Assembly (NCBI GenBank): GCA_002336985.1
Contig: DDFE01000250.1
Span: 1-9,019, forward strand
DNA length: 9,019 nucleotides
Direction: 5' to 3'
Source of the DNA: Sphingomonadales bacterium UBA1936
Lineage (GTDB): Bacteria; Pseudomonadota; Alphaproteobacteria; Sphingomonadales; Sphingomonadaceae
This document shows positions 1 through 7,600 of the stretch, one piece after another (position 1 is the stretch's first letter; each line of letters begins with the position of its first letter). The notes beneath the pieces are model-generated. The model worked only from the letters and a program-made list of their open reading frames with translations, searched no databases and had not been told where the DNA came from. The position numbers and the translations under genes are program-made.

Positions 1-840
1 GAACTCGGCAGCGTGTGGCGGCGTCTCGGCGCGAAGGTCACGGTCGTCGAATTCCTCGACCAGATCCTGCCCGGCATGGACGGCGACATCCGCAAGGAAG
101 CCAACAAGATCTTCAAGAAACAGGGGATCGAGTTCAAGCTGTCGACGAAAGTCACCGGCGTCACGGTGAAGGGCAAGAAGGCGACCCTGACCGTCGAACC
201 CGCCGCGGGCGGCACGGCCGAGACGATCGAGGCCGATTGCGTCCTCGTCTCCATCGGCCGGCGTCCCAACACCGATGGCCTGGCACTCGACAAGGCGGGG
301 CTGACCGCCAACCAGCGCGGCCAGATCGAGATCGACCACGACTTCCGCACCAGCGTCCCCGGCGTCTGGGCGATCGGCGACGTCGTCCCCGGGCCGATGC
401 TCGCGCACAAGGCCGAGGATGAGGGCATCGCGGTCGCGGAGAACATCGCCGGGCTGACCGGCATCGTGAACCACGACGTCATCCCCAGCGTCGTCTATAC
501 CTGGCCCGAAATCGCAGGCGTCGGCCTGACCGAGGAAGCGGCCAAGGAAAAGGGCGAGGTGAAGGTCGGCAAGTTCCCGATGGCGGGCAACAGCCGCGCC
601 AAGACCAACCACGAACCCGACGGTTTCGTGAAGGTGATCGCGGACGCCAAGACCGACCGTGTGCTGGGCGCCTGGATCATCGCGGTCCCGGCCGGCACGA
701 TGATCGCCCAGGTCGCACAGGCCATGGAATTCGGCGCGACCAGCGAAGACATCGCCTACACCTGCCACGCGCATCCGACACATTCGGAAGCGATCAAGGA
801 AGCGGCGATGGCAGTGCAGGGCAAACCCATACACGTCTGA
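1..840 (+). CDS. lpdA: Dihydrolipoyl dehydrogenase (E3), C-terminal part, 5' truncated by window edge
   Basis: E3 reoxidises the dihydrolipoyl group of 2-oxoacid dehydrogenase complexes, using FAD and passing electrons to NAD+; it is cytoplasmic. The reading frame is open from base 1, so the gene starts upstream; 279 residues are present of about 465 usual for the family. Seen, numbering from base 1: the end of the NAD-binding fold with the acidic residue after the second strand (VVEF, E17), GRRPN at 86-90, and the FAD-contacting AIGD at 124-127. The dimerisation domain starts around residue 158 (PSVVYTWPE, 162-170). The C-terminal HPTHSE gives the catalytic His-Glu pair H258 and E263. The redox-active CxxxxC disulfide and the first FAD motif lie in the missing part, so they cannot be checked. 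In alphaproteobacteria lpd often follows the E2 gene; that cannot be seen here. Glutathione reductase-type relatives are less likely, given the LPD-like ELGSVW and HAHPT motifs. Confidence 0.96.
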   Translation, partial: ELGSVWRRLGAKVTVVEFLDQILPGMDGDIRKEANKIFKKQGIEFKLSTKVTGVTVKGKKATLTVEPAAGGTAETIEADCVLVSIGRRPNTDGLALDKAGLTANQRGQIEIDHDFRTSVPGVWAIGDVVPGPMLAHKAEDEGIAVAENIAGLTGIVNHDVIPSVVYTWPEIAGVGLTEEAAKEKGEVKVGKFPMAGNSRAKTNHEPDGFVKVIADAKTDRVLGAWIIAVPAGTMIAQVAQAMEFGATSEDIAYTCHAHPTHSEAIKEAAMAVQGKPIHV

Positions 841-842
841 CG

Positions 843-870
843 CACCGCTGGACACGACATCCGAGCGGTG
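843..870 (+). repeat. Short inverted repeat just downstream of lpd
   Basis: CACCGCT (843-849) and AGCGGTG (864-870) are perfect 7-base inverted copies around a 14-base loop, starting 3 bases after the lpd stop codon. It could be part of a transcription end signal or a 3' stabiliser. There is no run of T after it, so a classical intrinsic terminator is not supported. Its right arm overlaps the left arm of the next inverted repeat, so the two stems cannot form at the same time. Confidence 0.35.
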
Positions 871-907
871 AAGCGAGGCCCAGAGCTGCATGTGCGCTCC
901 GCTCGGA
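860..907 (+). terminator. Candidate stem-loop 3' of lpd (weak terminator candidate)
   Basis: TCCGAGCGG (860-868) pairs perfectly with CCGCTCGGA (899-907). Inside it, AGCG (872-875) can pair with CGCT (895-898) across a 3-base bulge, extending the stem to about 13 pairs. The position after lpd and before the next gene's promoter region fits a role in ending lpd transcription. No T-rich tract follows, so if it acts in termination it is more likely Rho-assisted or an RNA-end stabiliser. This is inferred from base pairing only. Confidence 0.3.
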
Positions 908-914
908 AGTGGCG

Positions 915-961
915 GCCTGCTCGCGTCCACTTTGCTCAGTCAGTCAATCGAATGAGCAGGC
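915..961 (+). repeat. Inverted repeat in the lpd-DUF3857 intergenic region
   Basis: GCCTGCTC (915-922) and GAGCAGGC (954-961) are perfect 8-base inverted copies with a 31-base spacer. A nested copy, TGCTCA (933-938), can instead pair with TGAGCA (953-958). The function is unknown. It lies just upstream of the AT-rich presumed promoter, so it could be a regulator site, a second 3' RNA structure, or chance in GC-rich DNA. Confidence 0.25.
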
Positions 962-980
962 GTGTGCGACCGACAGCCTA

Positions 981-1010
981 TTCTATAGTTTTTGTCCCAA
1001 TTATATATTT
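981..1010 (+). promoter_or_regulatory. AT-rich presumed promoter region for the DUF3857 gene
   Basis: Only 6 of these 30 bases are G or C, in a window that is otherwise about 58-75% GC in the lines counted. Two sequences resemble a sigma-70 -10 box: TATAGT (984-989, five of six to consensus) and TATATT (1004-1009). I found no convincing TTGACA-like -35 box at 16-18 bases from either, so the exact promoter is not assigned. Its place 77-106 bases before the GTG start fits transcription of the downstream gene with a leader of roughly 65-95 nt. Confidence 0.4.
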
Positions 1011-1026
1011 CACGCCTAAAACGAGG

Positions 1027-1050
1027 CACTTGTAAGGCAATATCACTTGT
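1027..1050 (+). repeat. Direct repeat of CACTTGT in the leader
   Basis: CACTTGT occurs at 1027-1033 and again at 1044-1050, 17 bases start to start. It lies between the AT-rich patch and the ribosome binding site. Two copies this close may be half-sites for a DNA-binding regulator or may be chance. I do not recognise it as a known operator. Confidence 0.2.
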
Positions 1051-1057
1051 CATAGCA

Positions 1058-1080
1058 CTCCTGACGACTGTCGGGAGGGG
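1058..1080 (+). promoter_or_regulatory. Strong Shine-Dalgarno sequence partly enclosed in a hairpin
   Basis: GGGAGGGG (1073-1080) is a strong ribosome binding site six bases before the GTG at 1087, and it decides that start. The bases before it, CTCCTGAC (1058-1065), pair with GTCGGGAG (1070-1077) across a GACT tetraloop, with one T-G wobble among eight pairs. The hairpin would cover most of the GGAGG core. This may lower or regulate translation, but the idea rests on base pairing alone. Confidence 0.5.
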
Positions 1081-1086
1081 CAACGC

Positions 1087-4000
1087 GTGCGCAGATTTTT
1101 AATGACGTTGTCGTGTCTTGCGTTCGCCGTTCTTAATCTCTCTGCAGTTCAGGCGAACGAAGCCAGCCCGGCGACGAATGCAGCAGCACAGCCGGCATCA
1201 GCGCAAACAATAAATGTCGAAGCGACACCCGCCTGGATCCGGGAGCGCGGAATCCCCGAACCGACCAAAGCGCGTATCGATCAGGCGCAAAGTGGAATCA
1301 GCTATCTGCTCGTCGACGAACAATATCGCACCCGGGCCGATGGCCATGACCTGTGGTTCCGAACATCGACCAAGGTCACCAATCGCAGCGGGCTGGAGGC
1401 GGCCGGGCAGATTTCCCTGGTCTATGATCCCGGTTTCGAGACCGCGGCGATCAGTTTCGTGCGGATCATTCGTGGCGGGAAAGTCATCGACCTTACGCGC
1501 GAGACGTCGTTCCGCATCGTGGAGCGCGAGGATCGCCTGAACGACGGCATCGTCACTGGATCATTGAAAATGATTGCCAATGTGAAGGATTTGCGTGTCG
1601 GGGATATCGTCGATTACGCGACGATCGTGCATACCCGCAGCACGTTGTGGCCGGGCAATGCCTTTTATCATTTTTCGCAACGCTATTCCGACCCCGTGGC
1701 CATGCGCGCTTTACGGCTGATGTGGCCTGCGGAAATGGCGCCCAGGTACAAGGCAATCAACAGCGATGTATCTTTCGCCGTGCGCAAGAACGCTGACGAT
1801 CTGGAATGGGAATGGATCGCGAACGATCCCCCCGCGGCGCAAGGTGAAAACGATGTTCCCGCCACCGCATTTCAATGGGGCAGGATCGACGTTTCGACGA
1901 TGAAGGAATGGGCGGACGTCGCGCGCTGGGCAACCGCACTCTATCAGGGCGACGAAAGCCTGCCCGGCGATTTTGCGGCCCAGCTTGATGGCATCGCCAA
2001 ATCGTCACCTCGCCCGGATGACAGGCTGACCGCAGCCACGCGCTACATACAGGACAATATTCGCTATGTTGGCGAAGAACTGGGCGAAGGATCATATGTT
2101 CCCCGGCGCCCGAAAACCGTACTCGCGAGAGCGTTCGGTGACTGCAAAGACAAGAGCCTGCTGTTGGCCGTGGCGTTGCAACGCCTGGGCATAGAAGCCG
2201 CACCCGCCCTTGTTTCGACTACTGCCGGCGAACGCCTGCCTGACCGGCTTCCATCACCACTCGTATTCGATCACGTGATCGTGCGCGCGGTAATCGACGG
2301 CAAGGTTCTTTGGCTCGATCCGACAGGCGCACATCGTGGAGGGCGCGGAACGGCCATTGCACCTTCGAATCTGGGTTACGCGTTGCCGATCCGCGCCGGG
2401 CAGACTGCGCTCGAGCGCATTGACGGCTATGGCGAGCGGGCGGGCCGGATGGTCGTGCTCGAAAAGTTTTCCGTCGATGAAGCAGCGGATATCCCTCTGA
2501 CCCTTCACGTCGAGAGCCGTTTCACCGATGCGCGAGCGGACAATATGCGTGCCAGCCTCGCTTCGAGTTCGGCGCAAAAAATGGCCGAAGCCAATCTGAA
2601 ATTCTATCGGGAACGCTTTCCCGGTATTGTCGAAAGCGTACCGCTGGCATTTGCCGATGACCGCGACGGCAATATACTGACGATGACCGAAAATTACACG
2701 ATGTCGCGCACCGCCTTTGCCGATGCCAAGATTCTGGCGAAGCTGATCACACGCGCTTACGCACTGCAGAACATGTTCCCCAACCGACAGGCCAATCCAC
2801 GTGTGCAGCCGCTGGCGTTGTCCAGTTACCTCGTCAACGAACAGACCATCGAACTGCGCGTCAAGGATCGCGTTCTCGACGCTATGGACGATGTGGTCGC
2901 AAAAGGCGGTCAGGCGAGTTTCTCGCGTCAGACGACCAAACTGCCCGACGGTCTGCGCATGACCTACCGGCTTGATACAGGAACACGGAATACGGCGGCC
3001 GCCGCGGATGCGGAGGAGATCTATGCGCTGTCGGACAAGATCAAGGACGAGGTCGGCATTGAGTTCTATCTCGAAAAATCGGCACGCACTGTACAAACGC
3101 CGAAAGGCATCGACGCTTCGACATGGACGACGATAAAATCCGACGTCGAGAACGCCGTCGCTCTCATGCAGAAAAACAACGAGAGCGCGCGGCTGGAAGC
3201 TCTGGCGCTGCTTTCGGGAGTGTCGGAAAAGGTCAAGCACCCCTCGCCCGCTGCGGGAATGGTGGAAGGATTGCGGGGCGCCCTGCTCAACGAATTGCGC
3301 AGACATCAGGCGGCCCTTGCCGCCTTGCGTTCGGCGACCGCGCAGTATGAAGGCAATCCCGAAGTCTTCCGGCTTTGGCTCGCCTATGAGCTCGATCTCG
3401 GCACGGCGGAAACATTTGCCAAAGCGCTGCAGCAAACACGCAAGTCCAATTCCAACGTCGTGGCGACGCTCGACAAGCAATGGGTTCAGACTGCCACACA
3501 AAAGGTGCGGGCGCTTCCGCAGGAAAAGCGTGAAACCGTTCGTGGCGACATCTGCATCGAACTGGCCAAGGCGGAATGGCAGCAGAATCCGCGATCGGCG
3601 TTCGGCAACGGCATGCTGGGCTGTGCCGTTGCCGCTTACAGCCGCCGAGGCGACCTGGCCGAAGCCCGCCTGGCCATCGCCAAGGGAATACCAACCGACA
3701 GCGTGGTGGCCATGGCTATGGACCGGCGCCACCAGCAACTGTGGCCCGAAATCGACAAGCTGGGTAGTGACGGGTTCCGCAAAAGCCTGGAACAGGAAGC
3801 TGCGCGTGCGGCAGTTGCCGCAAAAGCGTCTCCGAAGGATTACAGCACCGTCAGCTATCAGATGCAGACGTTACGCGCACTTGGCCGTTTTCAGGAAGCC
3901 CTTACGACCGGGAAAGCGTTGGCCGGCGACAAGGCACAAATCGAAGTCGTGGGCAGCGACGCATTTTGGCTCGTCAACGAATATGCAAGCAATCTTAGGG

Positions 4001-4572
4001 CATTGGGTCGCCTGGACGAGGCCATCGCGGCGATGGACGGAGTGCTTGCGCTTGGCGAGGATCGTTATCCCGAACTCACGTCGCTGGCGATCAATCGAAC
4101 CGAGATGGTCACCGCGTCAGGACGATATCAAGCCGCGCTCGACAGCCTGAACGGCATTGAAACGGATCGCTTCGACAATCTTAGCGCCTATGGAAAAATG
4201 TGGGTCTGGGCGAACAAGGCCTGCGCGCTCCAGGCGTTGGGACGCTCTGAAGAGGCCGGGGCAATAGCTGCCAAGGTCATGGCCAAACCAGAGGATAACT
4301 GGAATGCGGCCACTGCCCAGGCAGCCTGCCGCAACGATCCCAAAGCCATTTCGGACATGCTGATAACGCGATTGAGAAACGAGGACACCCGCACGAGCGC
4401 GCTTGCCCTGTTTCTCGCATTCGGCACCCCTGAAGCTTACACGCCATCCGAAAAAGCAATGCGCCAAGTCGTAGCACAGGCCCGTGCACGTCCCGATGTA
4501 CAAGCCGAACTGGCTAAATACGGTCGTTCCGTTCGCTACGCAGGGACATCCCAAGGTTGGAGCGAATTCTGA
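1087..4572 (+). CDS. Exported DUF3857 / transglutaminase-like protein with helical repeat tail
   Basis: Large predicted exported protein of 1161 aa; its substrate is unknown. Residues 1-23 look like a Sec signal peptide (basic MRR, hydrophobic core, likely cut after VQA at 23), followed by an Ala/Pro/Gln-rich linker. DUF3857 spans about 50-250 (YDPGFE from 113, EREDRLNDG 146-154, VGDIVDY 171-177). A transglutaminase-like core follows at about 300-415, with the triad C353 (FGDCKDK), H396 (FDHV) and D411 (WLDPTG), so it looks catalytically competent. Residues from about 720 to the end are helical and TPR-like. The GTG start is chosen for its GGGAGGGG site 6 bases upstream; an ATG at 1102 would lie 21 bases from it and lose the basic N-terminus. 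The gene is lower in GC (58% in two lines counted) than both neighbours. Relatives with this layout are found in sphingomonads and Bacteroidetes. Possible roles are protein cross-linking, peptide cleavage or envelope remodelling; none can be chosen from sequence. Confidence 0.92.
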   Translation: MRRFLMTLSCLAFAVLNLSAVQANEASPATNAAAQPASAQTINVEATPAWIRERGIPEPTKARIDQAQSGISYLLVDEQYRTRADGHDLWFRTSTKVTNRSGLEAAGQISLVYDPGFETAAISFVRIIRGGKVIDLTRETSFRIVEREDRLNDGIVTGSLKMIANVKDLRVGDIVDYATIVHTRSTLWPGNAFYHFSQRYSDPVAMRALRLMWPAEMAPRYKAINSDVSFAVRKNADDLEWEWIANDPPAAQGENDVPATAFQWGRIDVSTMKEWADVARWATALYQGDESLPGDFAAQLDGIAKSSPRPDDRLTAATRYIQDNIRYVGEELGEGSYVPRRPKTVLARAFGDCKDKSLLLAVALQRLGIEAAPALVSTTAGERLPDRLPSPLVFDHVIVRAVIDGKVLWLDPTGAHRGGRGTAIAPSNLGYALPIRAGQTALERIDGYGERAGRMVVLEKFSVDEAADIPLTLHVESRFTDARADNMRASLASSSAQKMAEANLKFYRERFPGIVESVPLAFADDRDGNILTMTENYTMSRTAFADAKILAKLITRAYALQNMFPNRQANPRVQPLALSSYLVNEQTIELRVKDRVLDAMDDVVAKGGQASFSRQTTKLPDGLRMTYRLDTGTRNTAAAADAEEIYALSDKIKDEVGIEFYLEKSARTVQTPKGIDASTWTTIKSDVENAVALMQKNNESARLEALALLSGVSEKVKHPSPAAGMVEGLRGALLNELRRHQAALAALRSATAQYEGNPEVFRLWLAYELDLGTAETFAKALQQTRKSNSNVVATLDKQWVQTATQKVRALPQEKRETVRGDICIELAKAEWQQNPRSAFGNGMLGCAVAAYSRRGDLAEARLAIAKGIPTDSVVAMAMDRRHQQLWPEIDKLGSDGFRKSLEQEAARAAVAAKASPKDYSTVSYQMQTLRALGRFQEALTTGKALAGDKAQIEVVGSDAFWLVNEYASNLRALGRLDEAIAAMDGVLALGEDRYPELTSLAINRTEMVTASGRYQAALDSLNGIETDRFDNLSAYGKMWVWANKACALQALGRSEEAGAIAAKVMAKPEDNWNAATAQAACRNDPKAISDMLITRLRNEDTRTSALALFLAFGTPEAYTPSEKAMRQVVAQARARPDVQAELAKYGRSVRYAGTSQGWSEF
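3880..4260 (+). repeat. Degenerate ~40-residue repeats coded in the tail of the DUF3857 protein
   Basis: The protein carries four similar helix-turn segments of the form A-L-G-R-x-x-E-A: ALGRFQEA (residues 931-938), ALGRLDEA (972-979), ASGRYQAA (1010-1017) and ALGRSEEA (1050-1057). The central glycines are at 933, 974, 1012 and 1052, a spacing of 41, 38 and 40. A looser copy, RRGDLAEA, lies at 853-860. The Gly-Arg-x-x-Glu-Ala turn is typical of TPR-type repeats, but the spacing is longer than the usual 34. Such arrays normally bind other proteins. Confidence 0.6.
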
Positions 4573-4626
4573 AATGACGGACACACTTCGATCTTCCTGA
4601 CCGCTTGCCAGCCAACGCTTCCCGGC

Positions 4627-4633
4627 TAAGGTG
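4627..4633 (+). promoter_or_regulatory. Ribosome binding site that decides the oxoprolinase start
   Basis: TAAGGTG here places AAGG 8 bases before the ATG at 4640. An in-frame GTG at 4631 would be nine bases earlier, but it sits inside this site and has no good site of its own. The 67-base gap from the previous stop codon shows no clear promoter or terminator. Confidence 0.55.
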
Positions 4634-4639
4634 TCGGCG

Positions 4640-7600
4640 ATGGCCGCTGGATGGACGTTCTCGATCGATCGCGGCGGCACGTTTACCGACATCGTCGCGC
4701 ATGCGCCGGACGGGGCGGTGGTCGTGCGCAAGCTGTTGTCGGAGGCGCCCGAGCGATACCGCGATGCGGCCGTCGCCGGGATAGCGGCGGTGCTTGCCGA
4801 ACATGACGCGGGCGGCAGTGTCGACGCGGTGAAGATGGGCACGACCGTCGCGACCAACGCATTGCTCGAGCGGCAGGGCGAGCCGGTCGTGCTGGCAATC
4901 ACGCGCGGGTTCGGCGATGCGTTGCGCATCGGGCACCAGGCGCGGCCCGACATCTTCGCGCGCGAGATCAAGCTGCCCGAGCCGCTCTACACGCGCGTCG
5001 TCGAGATCGGCGAACGGGTGACGGCGGAGGGCGAAGTGCTGCGCGCGCTCGACAAGGATGCGGCGCGGCGCGACCTGCAGGCGGCCTATGACGCGGGGTT
5101 CCGCGCCATTGCCATCGTGCTGATGCACGGGTGGCGCTGGACTGCGCATGAGGCGGCGGTGGCGGACATCGCCCGCGCGATCGGCTTTACGCAGATTTCG
5201 GTCAGCCATGAAGTCGGGCCGCTGATCAAGCTGGTCGGGCGCGGCGATACCGCAGTGGTCGATGGGTACCTGTCCCCCGTGCTGCGCCGCTATGTCGGGC
5301 AGGTGGTGGAGGGGATCGGCGCGGACACGCGGCTGTCGTTCATGCAGTCGAGCGGCGGGCTGACCGATGCGGCGGCGTTCCAGGGCAAGGATGCGATCCT
5401 GTCCGGCCCCGCAGGCGGCATCGTCGGTATGGCGCGGACGGCGGCGCTGGCCGGGTTCGACCGCATCATCGGGTTCGACATGGGGGGCACGTCGACCGAC
5501 GTGTCGCACTTCGCGGGAAGCTACGAACGGACCGGCGACACGATGGTCGCGGGTGTGCGGGTGCGCGCGCCGATGCTGGAGATCCACACGGTCGCGGCAG
5601 GGGGCGGATCGATCTGCCGTTTCGACGGGGCACGGCTGCGCGTCGGGCCGGAGTCCGCGGGCGCGGTGCCGGGGCCGGCGTGCTACCGCCGTGGCGGGCC
5701 GCTGACGATCACCGACTGCAATGTGCTGCTGGGCAAGATCGATCCGGCGCACTTCCCCGCGCTGTTCGGCCCCGATGGCGACCAGCCGATCGATGCGGAG
5801 ATCGTCGCGAAGAAGTTCGCCGCGCTGTCGTACGAGATCGCGGGGGCGACAGGCACGCAGATGAGCCCGCGCACGATCGCCGAGGGTTTCATACGGATCG
5901 CGGTCGAGAACATGGCGAGCGCGATCAAGCAGATTTCCATCGCGCGCGGGCATGACGTGACGCGCTATACCCTTGCCTGTTTCGGCGGCGCAGGCGGGCA
6001 GCATGCGTGCCTTGTCGCCGATGCGTTGGGCATGGAACGGGTGATGATCCATCCGCTTGCGGGCGTGCTGTCGGCTTATGGCATGGGCCTGGCCGACACC
6101 GGTGTGCTGCGGCAGCGGACGCTTGGCGCAACGGACGTGCTGGACGATGTGCTCGCCGATCTGGAGGCCGATGCCCGCGATGCGCTGGCGGCGCAGGGGG
6201 CGACGGCGACACTGGTCGAACGGCGCGCGGCGCTGCGCTACAATGGCAGCGATACGGCGATCGAGGTACCCGTCGCCGCGTTCGATACGATGCGCGGGCA
6301 ATTCGAAGCGCTGCACGAACGCCGCTTCGGCTTCGTCATGCCCGACGAGCGCGTCATCGTGGAGACCGCCATCGTCGAGGCGATCGAGCGTGCCGAGACC
6401 GTCGATCTGGCGCCCTATGCCGCTACGGGTGCGCCGCAAGCCACCGACGGTGTCTACGACCGCGCGACGCTGGGCGTGGGTGCGACATTGCCTGCCCCTG
6501 CCCTGATCGTCGACCAGGCGGGAACGACGGTGGTCGAGCCCGGCTGGTCCGCGACCGTCGACCCCCTCGGCAACCTGATCCTGACGCGGACGGAGGCACG
6601 CGCCGCCGCACCCGCCGCTGGCACCGAATGCGATCCGGTGATGCTGGAGATCTTCAACAACCTGTTCATGGCGATCGCCGAGGAAATGGGCGTGGCGCTC
6701 CGCAACACGGCGACGTCGGTGAACATCAAGGAGCGGCTGGATTTCAGCTGTGCTATCTTCGACACGGACGGCGCGCTGATCGCCAATGCGCCGCATATCC
6801 CGGTACACCTCGGGTCGATGGGCGACAGCATCAAGACCGTGATCGACGCGCGCGGTGACGGGCGTGACGGACGGGGCATGAAGCCGGGCGACGCCTATGT
6901 GCTGAACGCCCCCTATCGCGGCGGCACGCACCTGCCCGACATCACCGTCATCATGCCGGTGTTCATCGACGGCGAAACGGCACCCGCCTGGTACGTCGCC
7001 GCGCGCGGCCACCATGCCGATATCGGCGGGATCGCGCCGGGGTCGATGCCGCCGGACAGCAAGACGGTGCACGACGAGGGCGTGCTGATCGACAATGAAC
7101 TGCTGGTCGATGCCGGGCGCTTCCTGGAAACCGAATTCCGCGCATTGCTCGCCACGGGCAAATGGCCCGCACGGCGGCCCGACCGCAATATCTCCGATAT
7201 CAAGGCACAGATCGCCGCCTGCGCGCGCGGGGCCGACGAGTTGCGCCGCGTGGCGAACGAGTACGGCCGCGACACGGTCGACGCGTACATGCGCCACGTC
7301 ATGGCGAATGCCGAGGAGTCGGTCCGCCAGCTGATCGCGAAGCTCGATTCCGGCCGCTTCACCTATGCGATGGACAATGGCGCCCACATCTCCGTCAGTG
7401 TGACCATCGACCGCGAGGCACGTTCCGCAACCGTCGATTTCGCCGGGACGAGCGGACAACTGCCCGACAATTTCAACGCACCCTATTCCATCGCCCGCGC
7501 CGCCACGCTCTACGTCTTCCGCACTTTGGTCGACGACATGATCCCGATGAACGACGGCTGCCTGCGCCCCATCACATTGCGCGTCCCCGACGGGTCGATG

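Noticed and set aside
843..961. Inverted repeats as a small regulatory RNA gene or CRISPR-like array
   Set aside because: The repeats differ from one another, are not regularly spaced and lack a terminator T run.
2254..3738. Antisense open frame of about 494 codons inside the DUF3857 gene
   Set aside because: No domain, signal or plausible ribosome site is seen, and it lies wholly within a gene with clear domains on the + strand.
4574..4600. Tiny open frame of 8 codons (MTDTLRSS) just after the DUF3857 stop, as a possible leader peptide for the oxoprolinase operon
   Set aside because: It has no Shine-Dalgarno sequence, no run of a regulatory amino acid and no attenuator hairpin after it.
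4631..4639. GTG at 4631 as an alternative start of the oxoprolinase
   Set aside because: It overlaps the AAGG ribosome site that serves the ATG at 4640, and the three extra residues add nothing to the conserved N-terminus.
4573..4639. Search for a terminator or promoter between the DUF3857 gene and the oxoprolinase
   Set aside because: No stable hairpin, T tract or paired -35/-10 boxes were found in these 67 bases. A promoter inside the end of the upstream gene remains possible but is not supported.
4117..4971. Antisense open frame bridging the DUF3857 gene end and the oxoprolinase start
   Set aside because: It spans two well-supported + strand genes and their gap, and its product is low-complexity Ser/Ala/Arg-rich.
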